The translations under genes and the position numbers were made by a program. A DNA stretch of 26,483 nt from an uncultured Anaerococcus sp. (GTDB lineage: Bacteria > Bacillota > Clostridia > Tissierellales > Peptoniphilaceae): positions 1 to 26,483 of the forward strand of contig NZ_CALGYW010000112.1 in assembly GCF_937934665.1 (NCBI RefSeq). The letters are read 5' to 3'. The notes under the pieces were generated by a model. That model did not search any database. It saw only the letters and a list, made by a program, of their open reading frames with translations, and had not been told where the DNA came from. Below, in pieces: positions 8,431-16,614 of this stretch (its first letter is position 1; the number at the start of each line of letters is the position of its first letter).

Positions 8431-9055
8431 TGACTATAAGACTATAAAGGGGTATCACGAATCTCAGTTTGAAGTAGATAAGTCAGTCTTTATTACAAGT
8501 GCTAAGCATGTTGAAAGCAAGGAAGAAGCCCTTGCCTTTATAGAAGAAATCAGAGAAAAATACAAGGATGCAACCCATAACTGCACTGCCTATATCATAA
8601 ATGAAAGACCTGAGATAAAAAGATATAACGATGATGGAGAACCCCAAGGTTCTGCAGGTCTTCCCATGTTATCAGTTCTTGAAAAAGAGGAAGTAAGAAA
8701 TGTAGCAGTAGTTGTAACAAGGTATTTTGGAGGTAAACTTCTCGGTAAGGGAGGACTTATCCGTGCCTATACCAAGGGAGTAGCTGATACTGTTGGACCA
8801 AATGCCCTTTACAAGAGAGACTATTTGAGAGTAGAATTAATTTTGTCATATAACATTCTAGGTCAAATTGAAAACTATTTGAATGAAAAAAAGTTTCAAG
8901 TTATAGATAAGTCCTACACGGATGATGTAAAAATCGAGCTTTATGTAAGAAGTGATAGGTACGAAAAATTTTATGAAGAACTTATAAATATGACAAGTGC
9001 CAATATTAAAATAGAAAAAATTGAAGAGCTAATGCTCTATGAAGTAAGGAGTTAG
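8402..9055 (+). CDS. YigZ/IMPACT family protein (UPF0029)
   Basis: This is a 217-residue cytoplasmic protein with the two-domain layout of YigZ. The N-terminal IMPACT/UPF0029 domain (about 15-130) includes DATHNCTAYII, DDGEPQGSAGLPML and VVVTRYFGGKLLGKGGLIRAYTKG in short conserved blocks. A C-terminal ferredoxin-like DUF1949 domain follows (about 140-210). The family is widespread; relatives of IMPACT act on translation control in eukaryotes, but the bacterial role is not firmly known. It overlaps hflX by 29 nt. The ATG at 8402 has AGGGAG 3 nt upstream; an ATG three codons later (8411) is also possible, with the same site at 12 nt. Its place among hflX and yebC suits a translation-linked role, which is inference. 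Confidence 0.92.
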   Translation: MENMNPISNNDYKTIKGYHESQFEVDKSVFITSAKHVESKEEALAFIEEIREKYKDATHNCTAYIINERPEIKRYNDDGEPQGSAGLPMLSVLEKEEVRNVAVVVTRYFGGKLLGKGGLIRAYTKGVADTVGPNALYKRDYLRVELILSYNILGQIENYLNEKKFQVIDKSYTDDVKIELYVRSDRYEKFYEELINMTSANIKIEKIEELMLYEVRS

Positions 9056-9057
9056 AA

Positions 9058-9789
9058 ATGTCAGGACATAATAAGTGGAGTACAATTAAAAACAAAAAAG
9101 GTAAGGAAGATGCTAAAAGAGGTAAGATTTTTACCAAGCATGCTAGAAACATCACTGTAGCTGCAAGAGAAGGCGGTCTTGATCCTGAATACAATGCCAG
9201 CCTTAAAACTGCTATAGAGATGGCCAAGGCAGATAATATGCCAAATGATAATATAGATAGGGCCATAAAAAAAGCAAGTGGAGAAGCAGGTGGTGATAAT
9301 TATGAAAGGGTAATCTACGAAGGCTACGGTCCAGGGGGAGTTGCCTTTATAGTTGACTGTCTAACTGATAATAAAAATAGGACTGCACCTGATGTTAGAC
9401 ATATCTTCGATAAGTTTGGTGGAAATCTCGGTACAGATGGATCTGTAATGTTTCTTTTTGAAAGAAAGGGAGAAATCATAGTAAACGGAGAAGGCAAAGA
9501 CCTTGACGACTTTATGATGGATGCCCTTGAAGCAGATGCAAGCGATGTTAAAGATCTTGAAGAAGGTTATTACGAAGTTTTAACAGAAGTAAATGACTTT
9601 AATAGTGCCCTCGATAAGCTAAGAGAGATGGGTTATAAAATTGAAAGAGCTAATATTTCTTATATAGCAAATGATATAGAAGTAGATAGCACCCACAATG
9701 AAAACCTCTTTAAATTAGTAGATGCCCTTGAAGATAACGATGATGTTCAAGAAGTCTACAACAATTGGGATATTCCAAGCGAGGACTAA
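9058..9789 (+). CDS. yebC: YebC/PmpR/TACO1 family translation or transcription regulator
   Basis: This 243-residue protein has the diagnostic start MSGHNKWSTIKNKKG, which continues with KRGKIFTKHARNITVAAREGG, MPNDNIDRAIKKA and YEGYGPGGVAFIVDCLTDNKNRT. It matches the full length of the YebC family (about 240). Some YebC proteins were described as DNA-binding regulators, while TACO1 and recent bacterial work point to a role in translation of difficult nascent chains such as polyproline; I cannot choose from sequence. The ATG at 9058 follows the previous stop by 2 nt with AAGGAG (9044-9049) inside the upstream gene. All three conserved domains appear complete. Confidence 0.96.
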   Translation: MSGHNKWSTIKNKKGKEDAKRGKIFTKHARNITVAAREGGLDPEYNASLKTAIEMAKADNMPNDNIDRAIKKASGEAGGDNYERVIYEGYGPGGVAFIVDCLTDNKNRTAPDVRHIFDKFGGNLGTDGSVMFLFERKGEIIVNGEGKDLDDFMMDALEADASDVKDLEEGYYEVLTEVNDFNSALDKLREMGYKIERANISYIANDIEVDSTHNENLFKLVDALEDNDDVQEVYNNWDIPSED

Positions 9790-9790
9790 G

Positions 9791-10591
9791 ATGGAATTTA
9801 ATATAGATAGGGTTGCCTTTTCTATTTTTGGACTAGATGTCTACTGGTACGGGATAATAATAGTTGCAGGGATCCTTATTTCAGTAATTTTTGCAAGACG
9901 TGAATTTGAAAGAAGGGGATATAAGGGTGATATAATAGATGACATCCTCTTTGCCATCCTTCCTATTGGGGTAATCGGAGCAAGGATATGGTATGTAATC
10001 TTTGAGTGGGACTACTACGGTGCCCATCCAAATGAAATTATCGATATAAGGGGAGGAGGTCTTGCCATCCAAGGCGGGATTATCTTTGGTCTAATTGCCC
10101 TATACTTTTTTAGTAAAAGACGAGATATACCAATGATTGATCTAACAGATATACTTGCCCCATCCCTTGTTTTTGCTCAAGCTGTTGGACGTTGGGGAAA
10201 CTTTGCCAACGCTGAAGCTCATGGCTATCCTACAGACCTACCTTGGGGGATAATCATAGACGGAGTTAAAGTTCATCCAACATTTTTTTATGAATCTCTT
10301 GGAAACTTCTTGATATTTTTATTCCTCATAAACTATAGGAAGAAAAATCCAGCCAAGGGTTTTATATCAGGAATTTATTTCCTAGCCTACGGTATAGTGA
10401 GGTTTTTCGTAGAGGGGCTTAGGACTGATTCACTTTATGTATTTGGCCTAAGAACTGCCCAATTAGTTTCTATAGTCTTTATGATAGTGGGAATTGCTCT
10501 TTTAATCTATGCAAAAAAAGAAAACCTCCCACCACATTTTCATAAGGAAAAGAAAGGCAAAAAAGAAGAAAGAATCATTAAATTTAAATAA
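9791..10591 (+). CDS. lgt: Prolipoprotein diacylglyceryl transferase
   Basis: This is a 266-residue integral membrane enzyme that moves a diacylglyceryl group from phosphatidylglycerol to the lipobox Cys of prolipoproteins, the first step of lipoprotein maturation. About seven hydrophobic helices are visible. Conserved blocks: GVIGARIWYV (60-69), RGGGLAIQGGIIFG (87-100), the Lgt signature GRWGNFANAE (133-142, with the essential-type Arg134), HPTFFYES and YGIVRFFVEGLRTD. In the second block the His found in the E. coli enzyme is Gln94; Firmicute enzymes often vary here. I chose the ATG at 9791, 1 nt after the yebC stop with GAGGA upstream, rather than an upstream in-frame ATG at 9722 lying inside yebC. 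The C-terminus is a Lys-rich cytoplasmic tail. It ends the hflX group and is followed by a terminator. Confidence 0.96.
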   Translation: MEFNIDRVAFSIFGLDVYWYGIIIVAGILISVIFARREFERRGYKGDIIDDILFAILPIGVIGARIWYVIFEWDYYGAHPNEIIDIRGGGLAIQGGIIFGLIALYFFSKRRDIPMIDLTDILAPSLVFAQAVGRWGNFANAEAHGYPTDLPWGIIIDGVKVHPTFFYESLGNFLIFLFLINYRKKNPAKGFISGIYFLAYGIVRFFVEGLRTDSLYVFGLRTAQLVSIVFMIVGIALLIYAKKENLPPHFHKEKKGKKEERIIKFK

Positions 10592-10603
10592 ACATCAAAG
10601 GTT

Positions 10604-10629
10604 GACCGATTTTTAGAATCGGTCTTTTT
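10604..10629 (+). terminator. Rho-independent terminator after lgt
   Basis: GACCGATT (10604-10611) pairs with AATCGGTC (10617-10624) around a 5-nt loop, followed by TTTTTG. It separates the hflX-lgt group from the dcw cluster. Confidence 0.9.
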
Positions 10630-10631
10630 GT

Positions 10632-10660
10632 TTGCTTTTTTGTGGTAAATAGGATAAAAT
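10632..10660 (+). promoter_or_regulatory. Promoter of the dcw cluster
   Basis: A -35-like TTGCTT (10632-10637), a 17-nt spacer and a -10 TAAAAT (10655-10660, 5 of 6 to consensus). Transcription would start near 10667, at the first of the MraZ-box-like repeats, giving a leader of about 30 nt before mraZ. Confidence 0.55.
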
Positions 10661-10666
10661 AAAGAT

Positions 10667-10696
10667 AAAGTGGAAGAGTGTGGTAAAAGGTGGTAA
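10667..10696 (+). promoter_or_regulatory. Three MraZ-box-like direct repeats upstream of mraZ
   Basis: Three heptamers lie in exact 10-bp phase: AAAGTGG (10667-10673), AGTGTGG (10677-10683) and AAGGTGG (10687-10693), each followed by a 3-nt A-rich spacer. Repeats of this shape and phase in front of mraZ are the known binding sites of MraZ, which represses its own operon (AAAGTG-type boxes in Mycoplasma, TGGG-type in E. coli). A looser copy, TTTGTGG, is at 10639-10645 in the promoter spacer. The third box doubles as the Shine-Dalgarno site for mraZ. Confidence 0.65.
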
Positions 10697-10699
10697 ATG

Positions 10700-11113
10700 A
10701 TGTTTCTAGGTGAATATGTTCATAAGCTTGATAGCAAAAATAGAATAATGATGCCTAGTGACTTTAGATGTGACCTTGATGGTAAGATTTATCTAACCAA
10801 GGGACCAGAAAAGTCCCTGATAGTTTATACAGAAGAGGAATTTCAAAAAAAATCAGCCGCCCTTGACCAACTAGTTTATGAAAATAAGAAAAACCGTGCC
10901 ATTAAAAGGCTATTTTTCTCATCCACTGTCAAAATCAACCTTGATAAGCAAGGAAGGATTTTGATCAACAAATCTTTGAAGGACTATGCTGAAATCTCAG
11001 ATGAGGCTATGATAATTGGAAACAACACAACCATAGAAATATGGGATAAGACAATCTGGGAAGAATATATAAATGAAGTAGAGGTGAATTTATCCGATAT
11101 TATGGATGAATAA
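10700..11113 (+). CDS. mraZ: MraZ, transcriptional regulator of the division/cell-wall cluster
   Basis: This is a 137-residue MraZ with two tandem AbrB-like beta-domains. The first opens MFLGEYVHKLDSKNRIMMPSDFR, i.e. GEY...LD.K.R..MP, and the second has the equivalent VKINLDKQGRILIN (about 74-87). The double DxKGR-like motif pair is the family hallmark. MraZ binds repeated boxes before its own gene and represses the operon. Two adjacent ATGs are possible (10697 and 10700); I chose 10700 because AAGGTGG lies 6 nt before it rather than 3, and the family usually starts M-F/L-x-G-E-Y. It is the first gene of the cluster, with the next gene starting at or before its stop codon. Confidence 0.95.
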   Translation: MFLGEYVHKLDSKNRIMMPSDFRCDLDGKIYLTKGPEKSLIVYTEEEFQKKSAALDQLVYENKKNRAIKRLFFSSTVKINLDKQGRILINKSLKDYAEISDEAMIIGNNTTIEIWDKTIWEEYINEVEVNLSDIMDE

Positions 11114-11114
11114 G

Positions 11115-12035
11115 ATGAAATTTGAACATACGCCAGTTCTCTATAGAGAATGTATAGAAAATTTAAATATTAAGCCTGATGGAATTTATGCGGACTTAAC
11201 CCTGGGTAAGGGAGGTCATTCTAAATTAATTTTAGAAAAGCTTTCTGATAAGGGCTTATTAATAGGCATAGACCAAGATAAAGCTGCCATTAAAGCTGCA
11301 AGCGAAAACCTAAAGGCCTATGACAACAAGGTGTTTTTTAATACCAACTTTGAAAACATAGGCAAGGTCTTAACTGAGGCAGGTTTTGATAAAATAGATG
11401 GTGCTCTAATGGATATTGGCGTTAGCTCCTATCAGATAGACAATCCCGAACGTGGATTTTCTTATATGCATGATGGACCTCTTGATATGAGGATGAATAG
11501 GCAAAGTGAGTTAACAGCAGAAAAAATTGTCAATGAATACTCCGAGGATGAGCTTACTAGAATATTTTTTGACTATGGTGAAGAGAGATTTTCAAAAGCC
11601 ATAGCGAGAAATATAGTGAAAGCTCGTGCAAATGAAAGAATTAATACCACTTTCAAACTCCGAAATATTGTTATGAAATCTGCGAGATTTTCAGAAGCTC
11701 ATCCTGAAAAGAGAGTATTTCAAGCCCTTCGTATAGAGGTAAATAGGGAGCTTGACGTCCTAAGTAGGGCCATCGATACGATAATAGATTTTATCGACAA
11801 GGATGGAAGACTAGCGGTAATTACCTTCCATTCTCTAGAAGATAGGATAGTTAAAAATAAATTTAAAGACTTGGCGACAGGATGTATATGCCCGCCAGAG
11901 CTTCCGGTTTGTGTCTGTAACCACGAGGCTAAGGTAAAGATTATTACCAAAAAGCCTATTACAGCAAAGGCCGATGAACTAAAAGAAAACTCCAGGTCAA
12001 AGCCTGCGAAATTAAGAGTATGTCAAAGGATATGA
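11115..12035 (+). CDS. rsmH: 16S rRNA (cytosine-1402-N4)-methyltransferase RsmH
   Basis: This is a 306-residue SAM-dependent methyltransferase (MraW) that adds N4-methyl to C1402 in the 30S decoding centre. It begins MKFEHTPVLYREC, has the SAM motif DLTLGKGGHS (27-36), then GIDQDK, GALMDIGVSSYQ, the RGFSYMHDGPLDMRM block and the late VITFHSLEDRIVK motif. The end has a Cys-rich segment (CICPPELPVCVC) common in the family. I chose the ATG at 11115, 1 nt after the mraZ stop, because the family starts close to this methionine; an ATG at 11106 would add three residues and overlap mraZ. Neither has a strong ribosome site, so translation is probably coupled to mraZ. Confidence 0.96.
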   Translation: MKFEHTPVLYRECIENLNIKPDGIYADLTLGKGGHSKLILEKLSDKGLLIGIDQDKAAIKAASENLKAYDNKVFFNTNFENIGKVLTEAGFDKIDGALMDIGVSSYQIDNPERGFSYMHDGPLDMRMNRQSELTAEKIVNEYSEDELTRIFFDYGEERFSKAIARNIVKARANERINTTFKLRNIVMKSARFSEAHPEKRVFQALRIEVNRELDVLSRAIDTIIDFIDKDGRLAVITFHSLEDRIVKNKFKDLATGCICPPELPVCVCNHEAKVKIITKKPITAKADELKENSRSKPAKLRVCQRI

Positions 12036-12036
12036 T

Positions 12037-12414
12037 ATGGCTGAGCGTTTTGAAGAAGTATTAGTAAAAAATAATAATAGAAATCGTGTAAGACTGAAGG
12101 TAAAAGAAAAACCAAGAGTCAGTAGGTCATACCAAATAGATAAGCTTAGAAAAAGGGACAGGAAGGTAAAATATGCTATTTCTTTTTTATGCTTCGCCAT
12201 GATTTCAACTATGGCAATCTACCTCCTTGTCAAAAAAATAAACTTGTCAAATGATAAATTTGAGTATAATAGACTACAGGCAGAAATTGTAAGCTATGAA
12301 CTAACCAGAGATAGGCTAAAAAATAATCTTGATGAGGCAATAGACTTAAACAGGATACAAAGATACGCCATCGAAGAGATGGGCATGGTTTATAAAAATG
12401 ATGATAATAATTAA
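12037..12414 (+). CDS. FtsL-like septum-formation protein
   Basis: This is a 125-residue bitopic membrane protein: a basic cytoplasmic stretch (1-45), one membrane helix (about 46-66), then an extracellular heptad-like coiled coil (about 70-110) ending in RIQRYAIEEMGMVY. The region LNRIQRYAIEEMGM is typical of the FtsL/DivIC group (N..IE..AIE..GM). Sequence similarity in FtsL is always weak; the call rests on topology plus its position directly after rsmH, where ftsL sits in nearly all dcw clusters. FtsL would form the FtsQ(DivIB)-FtsL-FtsB(DivIC) complex that activates septal synthesis. The ATG at 12037 follows the rsmH stop by 1 nt, with AAAGGA at 12025-12030. The gene usually found next, ftsI, is missing here. 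Confidence 0.85.
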   Translation: MAERFEEVLVKNNNRNRVRLKVKEKPRVSRSYQIDKLRKRDRKVKYAISFLCFAMISTMAIYLLVKKINLSNDKFEYNRLQAEIVSYELTRDRLKNNLDEAIDLNRIQRYAIEEMGMVYKNDDNN

Positions 12415-12432
12415 CTGCCGTTAGGAAATAAA

Positions 12433-13383
12433 ATGGACAATATTTATATTATAACTTTAATTGGTATTTTTTTGAGCATGGGACTTGGCAAAGTCATAAT
12501 TCCCATCCTCAAAAGAAAGAAAATCGGACAAAATATAAGAACAGTAGGGCCACAAAGTCATATGGCCAAGGAAGGCACACCAACCATGGGTGGGATAATC
12601 TTTATCCTAGTTGCCCTAGTGATGAGTATAATAATCCTACCTAAAAATTTAGAAACTTTAATTCTAATTCTTTCCATGTTAGGTTTTGGAGCAATAGGTT
12701 TTATTGATGACTTTAGAAAACTAGTACTCCACCAGTCAGAGGGGCTAAATCCTAAGCAAAAATTGGTTTTACAGTTTGCCTTAGCTGGATTAATCACAAT
12801 CCTAGCTTTTATTAATGACAAAGAATCTATAACTAAACTACTAATACCTTTCACATCCTATTACCTACCAGTATCAATGCTTGGCATCCCCCTTATGATT
12901 TTTATAATAGTGGGTACGACAAATGCTACAAACCTTACTGATGGGTTAGATGGACTTTTGGTAAGTGTATCTATACCAGTATTTGTAACACTTGCTATAA
13001 TAGCGAAAACAGGTACAAACAAAGTATTTTCTATAATCATGCTTGGAGCAATCCTAGGATTTTTAATTTATAACTCAAACCCAGCCAGTGTTTTTATGGG
13101 AGATACAGGATCAATGGCCATAGGAGGAGCTATAGTAGCCCTTGCCATTAATCTAAAAATCCCTATCTACCTGGTGATAATTGGTGGAGTATACATGATG
13201 GAGACCTTATCTGTTATTATCCAGGTAACATCTTACAGGCATAGAAATAAGAAAAGAGTATTTCTTATGACACCTATCCACCATCACTATGAATTAAAGG
13301 GTTATAAGGAACAAAAAATTGTAACAGGATTTATGGTTGTATCAACAATCCTATGTCTAATAAGTTTGGTGGCAATACTATGA
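12433..13383 (+). CDS. mraY: Phospho-N-acetylmuramoyl-pentapeptide transferase MraY
   Basis: This is a 316-residue multi-pass membrane enzyme that joins UDP-MurNAc-pentapeptide to undecaprenyl phosphate, making lipid I. The polyprenyl-phosphate transferase signatures are all present: the catalytic Asp pair D92-D93 in GFIDDFRK, NLTDGLDG (167-174) with Asp170 and Asp173, MGDTGSMAIGG with Asp224, and the MraY-specific His cluster HHH (283-285) in TPIHHHYELKG. About ten hydrophobic helices can be traced. The ATG at 12433 lies 18 nt after the ftsL-like stop with TAGGAA just upstream. Its last bases overlap the murD start (ATGA), so the two are coupled. Between ftsL and mraY the common ftsI and mur ligase genes are missing. 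Confidence 0.98.
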   Translation: MDNIYIITLIGIFLSMGLGKVIIPILKRKKIGQNIRTVGPQSHMAKEGTPTMGGIIFILVALVMSIIILPKNLETLILILSMLGFGAIGFIDDFRKLVLHQSEGLNPKQKLVLQFALAGLITILAFINDKESITKLLIPFTSYYLPVSMLGIPLMIFIIVGTTNATNLTDGLDGLLVSVSIPVFVTLAIIAKTGTNKVFSIIMLGAILGFLIYNSNPASVFMGDTGSMAIGGAIVALAINLKIPIYLVIIGGVYMMETLSVIIQVTSYRHRNKKRVFLMTPIHHHYELKGYKEQKIVTGFMVVSTILCLISLVAIL

Positions 13384-14696
13384 AAAAAGTTTTAGTTTAT
13401 GGACTCGGTGTAACAGGGATATCCTCAGTCAAGGCTTTAGATAAGCTAGGATATGAAGTTTATACCTATGATAAAAATAAAGAAAATATAAAAGAACTTC
13501 AGGGCTATAACTATAGCCCTATTTCTGATTTAAATTTTGGTAAATACGACTTTGTTTTAAAGTCGCCAGGAATAAAGCCAAGTGATGAGGTCGTTAAAAT
13601 CTTAGAAAAAGATAACGAAATAGTTTCAGATATAGAAGTAAGTCAAAGACTTTTTCCTCACAAGGAAAAAATTGCAATAACAGGTACAAATGGTAAGACT
13701 TCAACAACATCAATGGTAGCCCATATTTTAAATGAGTGCGGAAAATCTGCTTTTGCAGTAGGTAATATCGGAGAAGGAATCTTGTGGCAGATGTATGGTA
13801 AAAAAGGAGTTTTTGTAGAAGAACTTTCTTCTTTTCAACTCCATGATACCTCTACTTACAAGCCTCATATAGGTGCGATTTTAAATATAAAGGAAGATCA
13901 CATCGATTGGCATGGGACTTTTGATGATTATATAGAAAGTAAGTTAAAGCTTGCAGCAAAGCAAGATGAAAGAGACTATCTAGTTATTAACCACGAAGAT
14001 GAGATAATCAAGAAGCATTTGGGAGATTTTAAGGCTCAAGTTTATGAATTTTCAAGTGAGAATATTGTAGATAGGGGGCTTTTCCTAGATGGGGATAAAA
14101 TTTTCTTGAGAAATGGCACTTGTAATATAACTGAAATTCTTGATGTCAGGGACCTAGCGATAATAGGACGCCATAATTACGAAAATGTAATGGCAGCTGT
14201 TTTGCTTACTTATTTATATGGCCTAGATTTGCCTGATATAGTAAAGGCTATAAAAACATTTAAGTCAATTTCTCACAGGTTAGAGTATGTTAGAAGTCTT
14301 TCTGGTATTGATTTTTACAATGATTCTAAGGGAACCAATGTCGATAGCTCGATAAAAGCGATTGAAAGTTTTGACAGACCTATAGTAATAATAGCAGGTG
14401 GCTACGATAAGCATATAGACTATACAGATTTTATAAAGGCCTTTAAGAAAAATGGAAAGACCATGGTTCTTATGGGAGAAACTAAGGATAAGCTTAAAGA
14501 CTTGTGCGAGAAATATAAAATCAACTATATATGTGTTAATGATATGAAAGAAGCCATAGATAAGGCCTACAAGGAAGGCCGAGATGGGGATGTGGTTTTA
14601 CTTTCTCCTGCCAGCGCTTCTTGGGATATGTATAAGTCCTATGAGGTAAGGGGAGATGAGTTTAAGACCCTAGTAAATAGATTGGAAGAAAAATGA
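13380..14696 (+). CDS. murD: UDP-N-acetylmuramoylalanine--D-glutamate ligase MurD
   Basis: This is a 438-residue ATP-dependent Mur ligase that adds D-Glu to UDP-MurNAc-L-Ala in the cytoplasm. The N-terminal Rossmann domain starts VLVYGLGVTGISS. The central domain has the P-loop GTNGKTST (102-109), VEELSSFQL (147-155) and NIKEDHIDWHG (169-179). The C-terminal domain has GRHNYENVMAA, the FYNDSKGTNVDSS block and the late LLSPASASWDMY motif. I chose the ATG at 13380, giving the common MurD opening and an ATGA overlap with mraY; an in-frame ATG at 13353 would start inside mraY with no better ribosome site. murG overlaps its stop in the same way (ATGA). Length matches the family. Confidence 0.97.
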   Translation: MKKVLVYGLGVTGISSVKALDKLGYEVYTYDKNKENIKELQGYNYSPISDLNFGKYDFVLKSPGIKPSDEVVKILEKDNEIVSDIEVSQRLFPHKEKIAITGTNGKTSTTSMVAHILNECGKSAFAVGNIGEGILWQMYGKKGVFVEELSSFQLHDTSTYKPHIGAILNIKEDHIDWHGTFDDYIESKLKLAAKQDERDYLVINHEDEIIKKHLGDFKAQVYEFSSENIVDRGLFLDGDKIFLRNGTCNITEILDVRDLAIIGRHNYENVMAAVLLTYLYGLDLPDIVKAIKTFKSISHRLEYVRSLSGIDFYNDSKGTNVDSSIKAIESFDRPIVIIAGGYDKHIDYTDFIKAFKKNGKTMVLMGETKDKLKDLCEKYKINYICVNDMKEAIDKAYKEGRDGDVVLLSPASASWDMYKSYEVRGDEFKTLVNRLEEK

Positions 14697-15772
14697 GAGT
14701 GATACTATCAGGTGGCGGCACGGGTGGTCATATTTATCCTGCCATAGCCATTGGTCAAAAAATCAAAGAAGAAAACCCAACTAGTGAAATAATTTATGTA
14801 GGAATTAAGGGTGGTCCTGAAGAGGCTATAGCCAAGAAAAATGGCTATGATTTTTACCCAATAGATGCCATGGGCCTACCTAGAAGGATAAATAAAAGAC
14901 TTTTCAAGGCCCTTTTTAGAAATCTAAAGGGCTTTAAGGAAGCAAAGCAGATTATAAAAGATTTCAAGCCAGACCTTGTAATTGGAACAGGTGGCTATGT
15001 ATGCGCGCCTACTTTATATCAGGCTAGTAAGAAAAAAATACCAGCCATAGTCCATGAGTCAAACTCTTATCCAGGTATGGCCTCTAAGTTTTTATCTAAA
15101 AAAGTAGATAGGGTTTTAATTTCCTATAAGGAAGCAAAAAAGCATTTTAAATACCAGGATAATATAGTTGTTACAGGTAATCCTGTAAGAAATAACTTTG
15201 ACCTATCTTTTACCGATAGTGACTTAAGAGATCTTGGCATTGATAAAAATATTCCAGTGGTATTTTCCTTTGGTGGATCAAATGGGTCCTTTGCCTTAAA
15301 TAAGGCTGTAATAGAAATAAGTAAGGACTTAGAAGGAGAGTTTTACCTTCTCCATCAAACAGGGGTGAGGTATTATGAAGATTTTTGTAAGAGGGCCAAG
15401 GACACAAAATATCTTAAGGCCTTTAAATATATAGATAATATAGATTTATTTTATGGGGTGGCAGATCTTGTGATTGCATCAAGTGGGGCAATGAGCCTTG
15501 CTGAGATTTCGTCTGTGTGTAAGCCTTCAATCCTAATACCAAAAGCCTATACCACAGAAAATCACCAAGAGTATAACGCCCGAACCTATGTAGAAAATGA
15601 TGCTAGTCTTATGATTTTAGAGAAAGATTTGACTGGCCCTTTCCTAAAAGAAGAGATTATGAGTATAATAAAGGATAAGGAAAAAATCAAAAAGATGGGG
15701 GAAAATGCTCAAAAACTTGCTGATAAAGACGCCTTGGATAAAATTTATGAGCAAATAAAAGAGCTAATATAA
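14693..15772 (+). CDS. murG: Undecaprenyl-PP-MurNAc-pentapeptide GlcNAc transferase MurG
   Basis: This is a 359-residue peripheral membrane glycosyltransferase (GT28) that adds GlcNAc to lipid I to give lipid II. The N-terminal domain begins with the MurG signature GGGTGGHIYPA (7-17) and has IGTGGYVCAP, then VHESNSYPG. The C-terminal, UDP-GlcNAc-binding domain has VVFSFGGSNGS and the ASSGAMSLAEI block followed by KPSILIPKAYTTENHQEYNA. The start overlaps murD by 4 nt (ATGA). divIB starts directly after its stop. In most dcw clusters ftsW sits just before murG; here it is absent, so the lipid II polymerase that works at the septum must be encoded elsewhere. Confidence 0.98.
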   Translation: MRVILSGGGTGGHIYPAIAIGQKIKEENPTSEIIYVGIKGGPEEAIAKKNGYDFYPIDAMGLPRRINKRLFKALFRNLKGFKEAKQIIKDFKPDLVIGTGGYVCAPTLYQASKKKIPAIVHESNSYPGMASKFLSKKVDRVLISYKEAKKHFKYQDNIVVTGNPVRNNFDLSFTDSDLRDLGIDKNIPVVFSFGGSNGSFALNKAVIEISKDLEGEFYLLHQTGVRYYEDFCKRAKDTKYLKAFKYIDNIDLFYGVADLVIASSGAMSLAEISSVCKPSILIPKAYTTENHQEYNARTYVENDASLMILEKDLTGPFLKEEIMSIIKDKEKIKKMGENAQKLADKDALDKIYEQIKELI

Positions 15773-16564
15773 ATGACAAATAAAAACGATGACAGGTTAA
15801 TAAAAAAAGGATCTAGGGTATTTAGCAAAAAACATATAGCCAAAAAACATAGCAAGGAAGAAGTAAAAAGCAAAAAGCCTTTTATCTTTTTCCTAGTCTT
15901 GGCTTTTGTATTAGGAATTTCTTATAACCTTTATACCCATCCCTATATGAAAATCCAGGATATATACATAAATGGAAATAGGGTGACAGAGGATACAGAA
16001 ATAATAAAAAAACTTAAGTCACCTTTGGGAAAAAACATTTTATTATATAATCCAACCAAGTACGAAAGTGATATTGAGAACTTGGAGTATGTAAAAAGTG
16101 CCAAGGTAAGAAAGGTATTTCCAAAGATTTTATCAATTAAGATAGAAGAAGATTTTCCTATGTTTGAGGTAGAAAAATACGGCAAAAAGTTTTTGATTAC
16201 CAACGATGGCCTTATTACAGATAAAAAGAGCTATAGTGAAGATGCAAAATTTATTGAAATTAAGCTAAAGGGTCTTGAAACGACTATCGGAGAAAGTTTT
16301 ACTTCATCAAAAGCTAGTCAAGATTTTCTAAAAGAGCTGCAAGCTTCTTCTCTAATAGGCAGTGTCAGCCAATTAAATTTGGAAAATAAACTTGATATTG
16401 GTATAATGATACAAGATATTGAGGTTAAATTTGGTGATTTAAATAATATTTCTTATAGAATTAAATTGCTAGAAAAGATCTTACAAGACATAAATAACAA
16501 GGGACTAGAAGCAGTGAGTATCAACTTAAACAATGGAGATAATCCTCTTGTGGTTGTAAAGTAG
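15773..16564 (+). CDS. Cell-division protein DivIB/FtsQ
   Basis: This is a 263-residue bitopic protein. A Lys-rich cytoplasmic segment (1-36) is followed by one membrane helix (about 37-53). A POTRA domain follows (about 57-128, with IQDIYINGNRV, NILLYN and LEYVKSAKVRKVFPKILSIKIEE), then a beta domain ending near residue 263. This is the layout of DivIB (Gram-positive FtsQ), a member of the FtsQLB complex that couples FtsZ-ring assembly to septal wall synthesis. The start codon follows the murG stop without a gap. Beta-domain sequence is poorly conserved in the family, so the call rests on the POTRA signature, topology and the position just before ftsZ. FtsA, often encoded between them, is missing. 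Confidence 0.9.
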   Translation: MTNKNDDRLIKKGSRVFSKKHIAKKHSKEEVKSKKPFIFFLVLAFVLGISYNLYTHPYMKIQDIYINGNRVTEDTEIIKKLKSPLGKNILLYNPTKYESDIENLEYVKSAKVRKVFPKILSIKIEEDFPMFEVEKYGKKFLITNDGLITDKKSYSEDAKFIEIKLKGLETTIGESFTSSKASQDFLKELQASSLIGSVSQLNLENKLDIGIMIQDIEVKFGDLNNISYRIKLLEKILQDINNKGLEAVSINLNNGDNPLVVVK

Positions 16565-16582
16565 AAGTCTTTTAGTGATAAT
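16554..16582 (+). promoter_or_regulatory. Possible internal promoter for ftsZ
   Basis: TTGTAA (16554-16559, overlapping the end of the divIB gene), a 17-nt spacer and GATAAT (16577-16582). It would start transcription near 16589 and allow ftsZ-nrdR to be expressed apart from the upstream cluster. The 50-nt gap before ftsZ is the longest between genes of the cluster, which fits. Confidence 0.4.
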
Positions 16583-16614
16583 CTTAATAAGTAGAATGAA
16601 CAATGGGGGATTTT

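Noticed and set aside
9722..9790. Upstream start for lgt inside yebC (23 extra residues)
   Set aside because: The ATG at 9791 gives the normal Lgt N-terminus and an intergenic junction of 1 nt; the extension is out-of-frame yebC sequence.
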